From Alphaproteobacteria bacterium (lineage in GTDB: Bacteria > Pseudomonadota > Alphaproteobacteria > Thalassobaculales > Thalassobaculaceae): DNA of 44,489 nt. Made by a program: the position numbers and the translations under genes. The stretch is taken from NCBI GenBank assembly GCA_013203465.1, contig JABMNR010000036.1:1-44489 (forward strand), written 5' to 3'. Positions 6,821-15,987 of this stretch are shown piece by piece (within the stretch, counting starts at the first letter, position 1; each line of letters begins with the position of its first letter). Below the pieces are notes generated by a model. The model searched no databases. It saw nothing but the letters and a program-made list of their open reading frames with translations, and was not told where the DNA came from.

Positions 6821-8671
6821 ATGATGGCAACCGTCCGACTCACCATGGCGCAAGCCCTGGTCCGCTACCTGACAGCACAGACCACGCGGCTCGACGGAGA
6901 GACCGTGCCTCTGTTCGCCGGTATGTGGGCAATTTTCGGTCATGGAAACGTCGCCGGCATGGGCGACGCGCTGTGGCATGGGCGCGAGGCGCTGCCGACC
7001 TATCGCGCTCACAACGAACAAGCCATGGCGCACGCCGCCATCGCCTACGCCAAGGCGATGAACCGCCGCCGCATGATGGCGTGCACCACCTCGATCGGCC
7101 CGGGGGCGACCAACATGGTGACGGCCGCCGCCTTGGCCCATGCGAACCGGCTGCCGGTGCTGTTGCTGCCAGGCGACGTGTTCGCCAACCGGCATCCCGA
7201 CCCGGTTTTGCAGCAGATCGAGGATTTCGCCGACGGCACCGTCAGCGCCAACGACTGTTTCCGCCCGGTCTCGCGCTTCTTCGATCGCATCCAGCGCCCG
7301 GAGCAATTGTTAACGGCGTTGCCGCGCGCGCTGGCGGTTCTGACCGATCCGGCGGAGTGCGGACCGGTGACCCTGGCCCTGTGCCAGGACACCCAAGCCG
7401 AGGCGTATGATTTCCCCGCGAGTTTTTTCCAGCCGCGCCTGTGGACACCGCGCCGCGCGCGGCCCGACGAGGACGAGTTGGCGGCCGCCGCGCATGCGCT
7501 GTCCGGGGCGGAGAAGCCCCTCATCGTGGCGGGGGGTGGGGTGCACTATTCCGGAGCGGGCGAGCGGCTTCGCCAGTTCGCCGAGGATCATGGCGTTCCC
7601 GTCGCCGAAACCCAGGCGGGCAAGAGCGCGCTGGTCTGGGATCACCCGATGAACCTTGGCTCCATCGGCGTCACCGGCAGCAGTGCGGCCAACGCCTGTG
7701 CCGAGGAGGCCGACGTGATTCTGGCGGTCGGCACCCGCCTGCAGGATTTCACCACCGGGTCCTGGGGGTTGTTCAAGCACCCCGGCCGGCGGATCGTCAT
7801 ACTCAATGCCCAGCCGTTCGACGCGCACAAGCACCATGCGATCCCGCTCGTCGCCGATGCCAGGGCCGGCCTGGACGAACTGGCGAAAGCCCTCGGCGCC
7901 TACCGGTCTCCGGCATCATGGACCGAGGCCGCCGGACGCCGCCTTGGCGACTGGGCTCAGGCGGCCGAGGCGGTCTTGGCGGATACCGGCGCCGCGTTGC
8001 CAAGCGACGCCCAGGTCATCGGCGCGGTCAACCGGTCATGCGCGGCGAGCGACATCGTGGTCTGTGCCGCCGGCGGTCTGCCCGGCGAGTTGCACAAGCT
8101 GTGGCGCGCCGGTCGGCCGAACGGATACCACGTGGAATACGGCTACTCCTGCATGGGTTATGAGATTGCCGGGGGGCTCGGGGTGAAACTCGCCCAGCCC
8201 GACCGGGAGGTCATCGTCATGGTCGGCGATGGCAGCTACCTGATGATGAACTCCGAGATCGCCACCTCGGTCATGCTGGGTCTCAAGCTGACGATCGTGG
8301 TGCTCGACAACCAGGGCTTCGGCTGCATCAACCGTCTGCAGCAGGGCACGGGGAGCGCGCCGTTCAACAACCTGCTCAAGGACACGACGCACGCGACGCT
8401 GCCGGCGATCGACTTCCGGGCGCATGCGGAAAGCCTGGGTGCGATTGCCGAGAAGGTGTCCGGCATTCCGGCGCTGGCGGCGGCGTTGGCCGGCGCGCGA
8501 TCGTCCGCCACCACCCATGTCATCGTCATCGATACCGACCCGCTGGTCTCCACCGAGGCTGGCGGCCATTGGTGGGACGTGGCGGTGCCCGAGGTGTCCG
8601 AGCGGGCGGAGGTCCGCGACGCGCGCGCGGTGTATGACGGCAACCGCCGGCAACAGAAACTGGGGGTCTAG
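6821..8671 (+). CDS. iolD: 3D-trihydroxycyclohexane-1,2-dione hydrolase (ThDP-dependent)
   Basis: Protein of 616 residues with the three-domain ThDP fold. IolD opens the ring of 3D-(3,5/4)-trihydroxycyclohexane-1,2-dione to 5-deoxyglucuronate in myo-inositol breakdown. Family-typical segments include FAGMWAIFGHGNVAGMG near residue 32, the cofactor-activating Glu66 (AHNEQAMAHAA), PGATNMVTAAALAHANRLPVLLLPGD, and the ThDP/Mg motif GDGS (469-472) running to Asn497 (LDNQGFG). ATG 6821 follows GAGGAGG. iolE begins 3 bases after its stop, so the pair is one transcript. Confidence 0.95.
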   Translation: MMATVRLTMAQALVRYLTAQTTRLDGETVPLFAGMWAIFGHGNVAGMGDALWHGREALPTYRAHNEQAMAHAAIAYAKAMNRRRMMACTTSIGPGATNMVTAAALAHANRLPVLLLPGDVFANRHPDPVLQQIEDFADGTVSANDCFRPVSRFFDRIQRPEQLLTALPRALAVLTDPAECGPVTLALCQDTQAEAYDFPASFFQPRLWTPRRARPDEDELAAAAHALSGAEKPLIVAGGGVHYSGAGERLRQFAEDHGVPVAETQAGKSALVWDHPMNLGSIGVTGSSAANACAEEADVILAVGTRLQDFTTGSWGLFKHPGRRIVILNAQPFDAHKHHAIPLVADARAGLDELAKALGAYRSPASWTEAAGRRLGDWAQAAEAVLADTGAALPSDAQVIGAVNRSCAASDIVVCAAGGLPGELHKLWRAGRPNGYHVEYGYSCMGYEIAGGLGVKLAQPDREVIVMVGDGSYLMMNSEIATSVMLGLKLTIVVLDNQGFGCINRLQQGTGSAPFNNLLKDTTHATLPAIDFRAHAESLGAIAEKVSGIPALAAALAGARSSATTHVIVIDTDPLVSTEAGGHWWDVAVPEVSERAEVRDARAVYDGNRRQQKLGV

Positions 8672-8674
8672 CCG

Positions 8675-9565
8675 ATGCCCGTCCGTCTCGGGGTCAACCC
8701 GATCGCCTGGTCGAACGACGACCTGCGCACCCTCGGCGGCAACACGCCGCTTGAGATCTGTCTGTCCGAGGCGCGCGCCGCCGGGTTCGCGGGCATCGAG
8801 CTGGGCCACAAATTCCCGCGTGATCCCACCGTGCTCCGGCCAATTTTGCAGGCCCACGGTATCGAGCTGGTCTCGGGCTGGTATTCCACCGAATTGCTGC
8901 GCCGGGATGTCGCCGCGGAGATCGAGGCGATACGTGAGCACATGACGCTGCTCAAGGCGCTCGGCTGCGCCGTCATCATCCTGGCGGAAACCTCGAACGC
9001 CATTCACGGCGACCGAAACACCCCGTTGTCGCGATCGCCACACCTCACGGATCGGGAGATGACGGCGCTTGGCGCCCGCCTGACCGAACTGGCCGACTAT
9101 CTGGCCGATCAGGGACTTCGGGTGGCCTACCATCACCATATGGGCACGGTGGTCGAAACCCGGGACGAGATCGACGCGCTGATGGCGGCGGCGGGGCCGT
9201 CGGTGGGGCTTTTGCTCGATACCGGCCACGCCCTGTTCGGGGGCGCCGACCCGCTCGATCTGGCGCGCACCTACAAGCACCGGGTGACGCATATCCACGG
9301 CAAGGACATCCGCGCCGACGTCATGGCGGACGTACGCGCCCGCGACCTGAGCTTTCTCGATGCCGTGGTGGCGGGGGTGTTCACGGTGCCCGGCGATGGC
9401 TGCGTCGACTATCCGCCGGTGCTGCGCGAGGCGGCGTCGATCGGCTACGACGGATGGCTCGTGGTCGAGGCCGAGCAGGACCCGGACAAGGCCAACCCGA
9501 TGGAGTATGCCGCCCTTGGTTTCGGCAACCTGTCGCGGTTGGCCAAGAACGCTGGGTTGATGTGA
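8675..9565 (+). CDS. iolE: Inosose (2-keto-myo-inositol) dehydratase
   Basis: Protein of 296 residues of the xylose-isomerase-like TIM-barrel family. IolE removes water from 2-keto-myo-inositol to give the dione used by IolD. Family markers: GVNPIAWSNDDLRTLGG at the N-terminus, GIELGHKFP, and the metal-site regions AYHHHMGT, LLDTGHA and HIHGKD, followed by GDGCVDYPPV. It starts 3 bases after iolD, and together with iolG it completes the first three steps of the pathway. The kinase, isomerase and aldolase genes (iolC, iolB, iolJ) and iolA are not in this window. Confidence 0.94.
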   Translation: MPVRLGVNPIAWSNDDLRTLGGNTPLEICLSEARAAGFAGIELGHKFPRDPTVLRPILQAHGIELVSGWYSTELLRRDVAAEIEAIREHMTLLKALGCAVIILAETSNAIHGDRNTPLSRSPHLTDREMTALGARLTELADYLADQGLRVAYHHHMGTVVETRDEIDALMAAAGPSVGLLLDTGHALFGGADPLDLARTYKHRVTHIHGKDIRADVMADVRARDLSFLDAVVAGVFTVPGDGCVDYPPVLREAASIGYDGWLVVEAEQDPDKANPMEYAALGFGNLSRLAKNAGLM

Positions 9566-9631
9566 CGCAGGGATGAACGATGTGCCGCAACGATCCGGCC
9601 AATAGCGAGTGATCCTCACAGGGCCGTCCCG

Positions 9632-10600
9632 TCAGAGTTGGCGCCCGGGAAGGGACCGGGCTCCGAACTGGGTGTCCCAACGGCGCTGCGCCGCATCGAG
9701 AATGCGCATGGCGGGCAGGACCGAGCGGCCGGTGACGGCCGGCTCACGCCCGTCTCTGACGGCGGCGATGAAATCCTTGGTCACCAGGGCGAGGTTGTCT
9801 TTCTCGGGCAGTATCCCGACCGAGCCGTCGCCGGTGTAGAGCCGGTTGTTGAGGATATCGACGCGATAGGAATCCCTGTCGGTAATCACCAGGGAATCAT
9901 AGACGCGTTCGCGCGCGTGGTAGGAACCGGAAACCAGCAGCGTCTGGTTCGCCTGGGTTTCGACCGCCAGGATGCATTCCATCGGAATGCCGGTCTTCTC
10001 GTGAACCGGACCAAGGAAGCTGTAGGCAAGCTCACCCTGGAAATCGAGAAGCCAGAGGCCAAGATCGAGGAAGTGCGTGAAATGGTGCCAAAGGATATTG
10101 TCGGTCCAACTGCGCTGATAGCCGGTGGCCCCAACATTCGACAGCCGGTGAATGAAGAAGCGACCCTGGATGTGGCGGATAGCCTCCTCACCTGCCGCGA
10201 TCCGGTCGCGCATCGGCCCCCGCTCCGAGCGCAGGCGCATCGGGTGACATAGACCGAAGGTGACACCGCTCTTTTCGGCGGCGGCGGCCACCCGCTCGGA
10301 CTCCTCCAGGGTCATCGCGATCGGAATCTCCAGCAGCGTGTGTTTTCCCGCCTCGACCGATCGGATTCCGTACTCGGCATGGGTCTCGCTGGGGGTGGCG
10401 ACGATCACGACGTCAATCTCGGGATCGGCCAACGCTTCGTCGAGATCGACGGTCCATCGGCGGTAGCCGTAGCGTTTGGCGAAAACCTCAGTCGCCTCCT
10501 CGCGGCGGCCCACGACCGTGTGCAGGGTGCAGCCCTCGTCCTGCAGGGCATCGCTGTGCCACACCCCCATCATGCCGTAGCCGACCATGCAGATGTTCAT
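9632..10600 (-). CDS. Gfo/Idh/MocA oxidoreductase resembling LigC (CHMS dehydrogenase)
   Basis: Protein of 322 residues. The start at 10600 follows AGGAG at good spacing; a 16-codon upstream extension has no such site. N-terminal dinucleotide fold MVGYGMMG. The usual EKP motif is replaced by EIP (LLEIPIA), and the middle reads RSWTDNILWHHFTHFLDLG. From memory, both features match the 4-carboxy-2-hydroxymuconate-6-semialdehyde dehydrogenase LigC better than sugar or inositol dehydrogenases. It lies convergent to iolE and downstream of a LysR gene (gap 127 bases). An inositol-stereoisomer role fits the neighbourhood; an aromatic-semialdehyde role fits the motifs. Substrate left open. Confidence 0.78.
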   Translation of the reverse strand: MNICMVGYGMMGVWHSDALQDEGCTLHTVVGRREEATEVFAKRYGYRRWTVDLDEALADPEIDVVIVATPSETHAEYGIRSVEAGKHTLLEIPIAMTLEESERVAAAAEKSGVTFGLCHPMRLRSERGPMRDRIAAGEEAIRHIQGRFFIHRLSNVGATGYQRSWTDNILWHHFTHFLDLGLWLLDFQGELAYSFLGPVHEKTGIPMECILAVETQANQTLLVSGSYHARERVYDSLVITDRDSYRVDILNNRLYTGDGSVGILPEKDNLALVTKDFIAAVRDGREPAVTGRSVLPAMRILDAAQRRWDTQFGARSLPGRQL

Positions 10601-10727
10601 CCCGCGTCTCCTGTTGCTAGTGGTGCGATCGGAACGGATGGGGTCCACTCGTTTCGTGAATCGCCCACCAGATCCGGCTCTAATTCAATACCTTAGAGAG
10701 CGATTGACGGCACCATGCATGCTCACG

Positions 10728-11663
10728 CTAAGCGACGCGCTCGGCGACGGCCGCACCCGTCTGGCGCCCGCCCGGCATTTGACCCTCGATTTCCGTCCGG
10801 CAAGCGCGGAACAGCTGCGCCAGCGCGTCCATGACGATCCGGATTCGAGGGACGTGACGGAGGTCGGCGTGGACCAGCAACCACTGATCGGCCCGTGCCT
10901 CATCCAAGATCGATGTAAGGCGAACCAGTGCGGGGTCGGCATCGCCGAGGAAGCAGGGCAGCACGCCAATACCGTTGCCGCCTCGGATCGCGTTGGCGAG
11001 TACGATGCCGTTGTTGGTGCGCACCACGGGCCGTTGGTTGCCGAGGAAACTGGTCTGCCAGGTTTGGCCGGGCATGTAGGAATGCTCGTCATCGAAACCA
11101 ACCCAGGGCAGCGCCTTCAGCGCGTAGTCGGTGCCGTCAATCTGCTCGGCGAACGTGCCGGTGCCGTAGACCGCGTGGGCGAAGGTGCCGAGCTTGCGGC
11201 CGACGATACTCGCCAGATCCGGCACGCGCGAGCGGATGAGCAAATCGGCTTCGCGCTTCGACAAATTGGCCGAGATATGCGCGACGGCGATCTCGAACTC
11301 GATGCATTGATGGTTCTCGCGCAACCGCCGCAGGTGACGGCCGAGGAAGTCCGCCATGGTTTCGTCGACCGAGATGCGAACCGTGCCGAGGTGCGAGCCG
11401 GAGAGCCCGGCGGCGCGCCGACCGATCGATTGTGAGGCGCGTTCCATTTCCTTGACGTCGTGCAACAGCTCGAGCGCGGTTTCGGTCGGTTGAAAACGGT
11501 CGGGCAGGCGGTCGAACAGCCGGGTTCCAACCGCGTCTTCGAGCGCCTTGATTCGCCGGGCCACGGTTGGGTGGCTAACCCGCAGCCGTTTGGCCGCCGC
11601 CGTCAGGCTGCCCTCCTCGGCCAGGGCCAAGAAGACACGCAGATTGTCCCAATCCCCGATCAT
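10728..11663 (-). CDS. LysR-family transcriptional regulator
   Basis: Protein of 311 residues with the N-terminal winged helix-turn-helix (about residues 5-62, including LTAAAKRLRVSHPTVARRI and LEDAVGTRLFDR) and a C-terminal ligand-binding domain (VRISVDETMADFLG onward). The start at 11663 is the normal LysR distance from the HTH. It is encoded just upstream of, and in the same direction as, the LigC-like oxidoreductase, which it may control; it is also divergent from the ABC exporter gene at 11809 (145-base gap). The effector is unknown. Confidence 0.9.
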   Translation of the reverse strand: MIGDWDNLRVFLALAEEGSLTAAAKRLRVSHPTVARRIKALEDAVGTRLFDRLPDRFQPTETALELLHDVKEMERASQSIGRRAAGLSGSHLGTVRISVDETMADFLGRHLRRLRENHQCIEFEIAVAHISANLSKREADLLIRSRVPDLASIVGRKLGTFAHAVYGTGTFAEQIDGTDYALKALPWVGFDDEHSYMPGQTWQTSFLGNQRPVVRTNNGIVLANAIRGGNGIGVLPCFLGDADPALVRLTSILDEARADQWLLVHADLRHVPRIRIVMDALAQLFRACRTEIEGQMPGGRQTGAAVAERVA

Positions 11664-11808
11664 GAGGCCAGGATACCGTCTTTCGCGACAGTTTTCCTGT
11701 ACATTTTTCTACACTCGATCTTTAAATTCGTCTGCGGACGAACAGCAACGTTCGGCGGTAGGATTCGCTGGTCGCTTGTGTCACGCCGAATCCCTGGGAG
11801 TTGGATGG

Positions 11809-14800
11809 ATGCATTTCGAACCGCGTCTCTGGGTCTTCACCAAAGGGGTGCGTGGGCGCATCGCCTATGCCGTAATCATCGGGCTGATCGCCGTGACGCT
11901 TGGGGTGGCGCGGCTGGCGCTGCTTGGTTGGCTGATCGCCCAGGTATTCGCCGGCGCCGCTGTTACGGAGTTGGTGTGGCCCGCCGCGGTCGTCGCGGCG
12001 GTGATAATCCTGCGTGGGGTGTTCGAACAGTGGCGTGCCATGATCGCCCATGAGACCGCCGCCATTGTCCAGAAGCATCTTCGGCGCGCGTTGTTCGAAA
12101 AACTGACCGAGCTTGGCCCAGCCTATGTCGGCGGCCAGCGGTCCGGTGATTTGACCCTGGCGATGATCGACGGGGTCGAGCAGCTTGAGACCTATTTCGG
12201 CAAATATCTGCCGCAACTTCTGATCTCCCTGCTAACTCCAATACTCATCTTCGCCTTCGTCGTCTGGCTCGACCTGCCGGTGGCTATCGTCTTGTTGGTT
12301 TTCGCCTTGATCGCCCTCCTCGCGCCCGCCGCCTGGCACAAGCGTGACTGGCAGAACGCCAAGGATCGCCAGGAGGCCTATGGCGCCTTTGCCGCTGAGC
12401 TGTTGGATTCGATTCAGGGATTGGCGACGCTCAAGGCGTTCGGCCGCTCACGCGAACGCGCCGTCGTGCTGGCCGAGAAGGCGCGTCATCTGTTTCGCAC
12501 CACCATGTGGGTGCTCGGCACCAACACATTGGCCCGCGGCATCACCGACGCGTCGATCGCCATTGGTGCCGCCGCCGCCCTCGCGCTCGGCGCCTACCGG
12601 GTCGAGGCCGGCGCGATGGAGCTGTCGGCGTTGCTGGTCATCCTAATGATGGGGGTCGAGATTTTCCGGCCGATGCGCGACCTGCGCACCGTGCTGCACG
12701 AGGGCATGGTCGGCATGTCGGCGGCTCAGGGATTGTACCGGTTGCTTGACGCGCCCTCGCCGGTGCTGGACGCGCCGCCGCGCGTGGTCACCGGCCTGGC
12801 GCCAAGTGTGATTTTCGAGGGCGTGTCATTCTCCTATCCCGGCTCCAAGCGGATCACCCACAGCGGCCTTAGCTTCCACGTCAAGCCGGGTGAGCGGGTT
12901 GGGGTGGTCGGCTCTTCAGGGGTTGGTAAATCCTCGATCGTGCGTCTGCTTTTGCGGTTCTACGATCCGGATCAGGGGACCATTCGGATCGGTGGCGAGA
13001 ATCTTCATGACCTGCCGTTCGCGGACATCCGCTCCCGGATCGCGGTGGTGCAACAGGATGCCTTCCTGTTCCACGGGACGATCGGCGAGAACATCCGCCT
13101 CGGTCAGCCCGACGCCACCGACGAGGAGGTGATCGCCGCCGCGACCGTGGCCAACATCCATGGCTTCGTCAACGAGTTGCCCCAGGGCTACGACACCCAG
13201 GTTGGTGAGAAAGGCATCAAGTTATCCGGTGGTCAGCGCCAACGGGTGGCGATCGCGCGTGCGGTGCTGCGTAATGCCCCGATCCTGGTATTGGACGAGG
13301 CGCTGTCGGCCGTCGATGCGGAGAACGAGGCGATCATCCGGACGGCACTCGACCGGCTGATGCGGGACCGCACCACCCTTATTTTGGCCCACCGGCTCTC
13401 CAGCGTGGTCGACTGCGACCGCATCCTGGTGCTGGACGAGGGTCGGGTGGCCGAAGAGGGCCGCCATGCCGAACTCATGGCTCGGCGCGGCGTTTATGCC
13501 GGGCTGATGGCCGAGCAGGCGCGCGACGCCACCAAGGCTTCCGACGATATCGACCTCTATGTCCCGCCGGCCGGCCGTAGCGAGGAGTCCGGCTCGGCCG
13601 CGCTTGAGGCGCTGGTTGCGCCGACCGAGGGGATCGTCGCCGCGGCAGGATTAAGCTGGAGCCGGCTGGTGGCGATCCTGTTCGCCATGATCGCACCCTG
13701 GAAGATCAGGATGACGGTGACCTTCGTGTTCGGTGTGTTGCGGGTGCTGGCGTTTATCGGCGTCGGCGTGATTAGCGCGCTTATCGTGCTGGCTCTGAAG
13801 GAAGGGCGGGATTTCACCTCGCTACTGCCGTGGCTGTTCGTGGCGGCGCCGCTTGCTGGCATTCTGCACTGGGCGGAATCCTGGCTCGCCCATGACGTGG
13901 CTTTTCGGCTTCTGGCGGAGATGCGGATCGCGTTGTTCGACAAACTCGACAAGCTGGCGCCGGCTTATTTGGTGCGGCGGCGAACCGGTGATCTGATGGG
14001 TATCGCGACGCAAGATGTCGAGCTCGTGGAATATTTCTTCGCCCACACGGTCGCCCCTGCCTTCGTGGCCATGCTGGTCCCAGCCTTGGTTCTCGCGACC
14101 CTGGCCTGGGCCGATATCTGGCTGGCCGTTGCCTTGTTGCCGTTCCTGTTGACGGTGGGGTTGAGCCCCTGGCTGATGCGCGGTCGTGTCGACCGGCTCG
14201 GCTCGCAGGCGCGCGAGGCGGCGGGTGAGCTGGCGGCGCACGCGGTCGACTCCATCCAAGGACTTGGCGAAGTGGTGTCCAATCGCCAGGAACGGCGCCG
14301 GGCCGAGGATCTCGACCGATTGACGGACTGGCACATCAGGTTGCGTCTGCCGTTTTTCCGTGAGCTGACGGCTCAGCATTCGATTCTGGAAGTGCTGACC
14401 GGACTCGGCGGGTTGGCGGTGGTTACGGTCGGCGCCCTACGGGCATCCACGGGCGCGATCGATTCGGGCCTGCTGCCGCTGTTGACCCTGCTGGCGCTGG
14501 CGGCCTTCCTGCCGGTCTCCGAAATTGCCCAGATCGGCCGGCAGCTGGCCGATACTCTCGGCGCTACCCGGCGGGTGTACGCCATCGAGACCGAGCGGCC
14601 GACGGTTGAGGACGGCCTCGGCGTGACGGAGCCAGGGACGAAAGCGTCCGGCGCGACCCTTTCGGTTGAAGGCGCGGTGTTCCGCTATCCCGGCACCTCC
14701 CGCCCAGTGCTTGCCGATGTGTCATTCCAGGCCGCCCCGGGTGAGACCGTCGCATTGGTTGGTCCGTCCGGCGCCGGCAAAACCACGACGGCCCAGCTAC

Positions 14801-15402
14801 TGATGCGGTTCTGGGACCCGGAAGCCGGGCAGATCCGTTTGGATGGCCATGACCTGCGCGACTACGGGCTTGATCAGCTGCGCGAGCGCGTCGCTCTGGT
14901 GGCCCAGGACACGTACCTGTTCAACGATACACTGGAAGCCAACATCCGCATGGCCCGACCCGACGCCAGCGTCGCCGACTTGCGCGCGGCGGTCGAGCAC
15001 GCAGCCCTTGGTGATTTGGTCGACATGCTGCCAGACGGCCTCGCCACCTCGGTCGGCGAGCGCGGAGCCAGCCTTTCCGGTGGCCAGCGTCAGCGTGTGG
15101 CGATCGCCCGAGCCTTCCTGAAAGATGCGCCTCTGCTGATCCTGGACGAGGCGACCTCGCATCTCGACGCGGTGAACGAGCGGCTGGTGCGCGGCGCGCT
15201 GGATCGGCTGCAGCGGGGGCGGACCACGGTGGTGATCGCCCACCGGCTCTCCACGGTGCGCGAGGCCGACCGCATCGTGGTGTTGGACCAGGGTCGCGTC
15301 GTTGAGACCGGACGCCACGCCGACCTGACGGCGCGCCGTGGGCTTTACGCCCGGCTGGTCCGTCGCCAACAGGAAACCGGCCGCGCCTCGGCGGCGGAGT
15401 GA
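11809..15402 (+). CDS. Fused double ABC exporter (TMD-NBD-TMD-NBD), CydDC-like
   Basis: One polypeptide of 1197 residues carrying a whole exporter. First half: membrane domain (about 15-300), then an ATPase with Walker A GSSGVGKSS (near 368), LSGGQRQR (near 471) and Walker B/D-loop LVLDEALSAVD. Second half: another membrane domain (about 620-900), Walker A GPSGAGKTT (985-993), LSGGQRQR (near 1089) and LILDEATSHLD. Both sites keep their catalytic Glu and switch His (LAHRLS, IAHRLS), so both should hydrolyse ATP. The start at 11809 has GGGAG 8 bases upstream; the open frame extends 87 codons further but over the LysR promoter side. Parts recall CydD and CydC (thiol export), but no cytochrome bd genes are nearby, so the substrate is open. 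Confidence 0.9.
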   Translation: MHFEPRLWVFTKGVRGRIAYAVIIGLIAVTLGVARLALLGWLIAQVFAGAAVTELVWPAAVVAAVIILRGVFEQWRAMIAHETAAIVQKHLRRALFEKLTELGPAYVGGQRSGDLTLAMIDGVEQLETYFGKYLPQLLISLLTPILIFAFVVWLDLPVAIVLLVFALIALLAPAAWHKRDWQNAKDRQEAYGAFAAELLDSIQGLATLKAFGRSRERAVVLAEKARHLFRTTMWVLGTNTLARGITDASIAIGAAAALALGAYRVEAGAMELSALLVILMMGVEIFRPMRDLRTVLHEGMVGMSAAQGLYRLLDAPSPVLDAPPRVVTGLAPSVIFEGVSFSYPGSKRITHSGLSFHVKPGERVGVVGSSGVGKSSIVRLLLRFYDPDQGTIRIGGENLHDLPFADIRSRIAVVQQDAFLFHGTIGENIRLGQPDATDEEVIAAATVANIHGFVNELPQGYDTQVGEKGIKLSGGQRQRVAIARAVLRNAPILVLDEALSAVDAENEAIIRTALDRLMRDRTTLILAHRLSSVVDCDRILVLDEGRVAEEGRHAELMARRGVYAGLMAEQARDATKASDDIDLYVPPAGRSEESGSAALEALVAPTEGIVAAAGLSWSRLVAILFAMIAPWKIRMTVTFVFGVLRVLAFIGVGVISALIVLALKEGRDFTSLLPWLFVAAPLAGILHWAESWLAHDVAFRLLAEMRIALFDKLDKLAPAYLVRRRTGDLMGIATQDVELVEYFFAHTVAPAFVAMLVPALVLATLAWADIWLAVALLPFLLTVGLSPWLMRGRVDRLGSQAREAAGELAAHAVDSIQGLGEVVSNRQERRRAEDLDRLTDWHIRLRLPFFRELTAQHSILEVLTGLGGLAVVTVGALRASTGAIDSGLLPLLTLLALAAFLPVSEIAQIGRQLADTLGATRRVYAIETERPTVEDGLGVTEPGTKASGATLSVEGAVFRYPGTSRPVLADVSFQAAPGETVALVGPSGAGKTTTAQLLMRFWDPEAGQIRLDGHDLRDYGLDQLRERVALVAQDTYLFNDTLEANIRMARPDASVADLRAAVEHAALGDLVDMLPDGLATSVGERGASLSGGQRQRVAIARAFLKDAPLLILDEATSHLDAVNERLVRGALDRLQRGRTTVVIAHRLSTVREADRIVVLDQGRVVETGRHADLTARRGLYARLVRRQQETGRASAAE

Positions 15403-15521
15403 GGTGCCGGCCAAAACTCGTCGGATGGCTTGGTTTGCGCTAACGTAGGGGCCGCTGCGAAGAGGCGCTTGGGATAGTCGGCTCCAACGACGCGGTGTGC
15501 TGGCTTTTTTGGAGTTGACCG

Positions 15522-15734
15522 ATGGTTCTGTTGCCCCAGTTGCCCGGGTCGCATCCCGATCGCCATCGCACCCAAGTCGCCAAAGGACCACCGAGCGAAG
15601 ACCAACAGCTTAGATGGGCCGGCCATGGTCACGTTGTGGCGTTCCTGGTCCAGTTGGGGGTCTTGATCGCTGTCAACCTCGCCTTGTGGGGGTTGGTCTT
15701 CTTGATGGCGCTAAAATATGCGGGTCGCGTCTGA
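15522..15734 (+). CDS. Small single-span membrane protein
   Basis: Protein of 70 residues: a polar, Pro/His-rich N-terminal 38 residues and one strong membrane helix near the C-terminus (VVAFLVQLGVLIAVNLALW and on). ATG 15522 has GGAG 8 bases upstream. It follows the ABC exporter by 119 bases on the same strand and could be cotranscribed. No family recognised. The good ribosome site and clear transmembrane segment support it as a real gene. Confidence 0.55.
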   Translation: MVLLPQLPGSHPDRHRTQVAKGPPSEDQQLRWAGHGHVVAFLVQLGVLIAVNLALWGLVFLMALKYAGRV

Positions 15735-15889
15735 GAAGTGCGGTCACCGTTCTGGCAAGATCGGCGGCGTTGGCGCGCCTCGAGAGCCGGCCTTTCGCCC
15801 AAATGCCGCCCGGCCCGAGACCCTCGTCCAAACGTTCGCTGACACGGTGCCTCTGGCGCCGCAGCGAACGGGTGTCGAGCAAGGAAAAC

Positions 15890-15923
15890 TCAAGAAAAAC
15901 CCCGCCGAACGATCGGCGGGGTT
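15890..15923 (-). terminator. Intrinsic terminator after the solute-binding-protein gene
   Basis: Eleven-bp stem (15898-15908 with 15913-15923) closed by an ACGA tetraloop. Read on the minus strand it is followed by TTTTTCTTG. It lies 64 bases past the stop of the gene at 15988 and marks the left end of the catabolic island. Confidence 0.9.
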
Positions 15924-15987
15924 ACGGTAAATCAAAGAGACCCCCTCGGTTTCCTGTATTGTCGCATCGACGACAGCATTCTTATTG

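Noticed and set aside
5689-7410. 573-codon plus-strand open frame opposite iolG
   Set aside because: GC-bias shadow spanning iolG antisense and the start of iolD; low-complexity Arg/Gly-rich translation.
8036-9619. 527-codon minus-strand open frame opposite iolD-iolE
   Set aside because: Antisense shadow of two firmly identified enzymes.
15735-15890. Small open frames between the membrane protein gene and the terminator
   Set aside because: No ribosome site, membrane segment or domain, and no tRNA-like fold seen.
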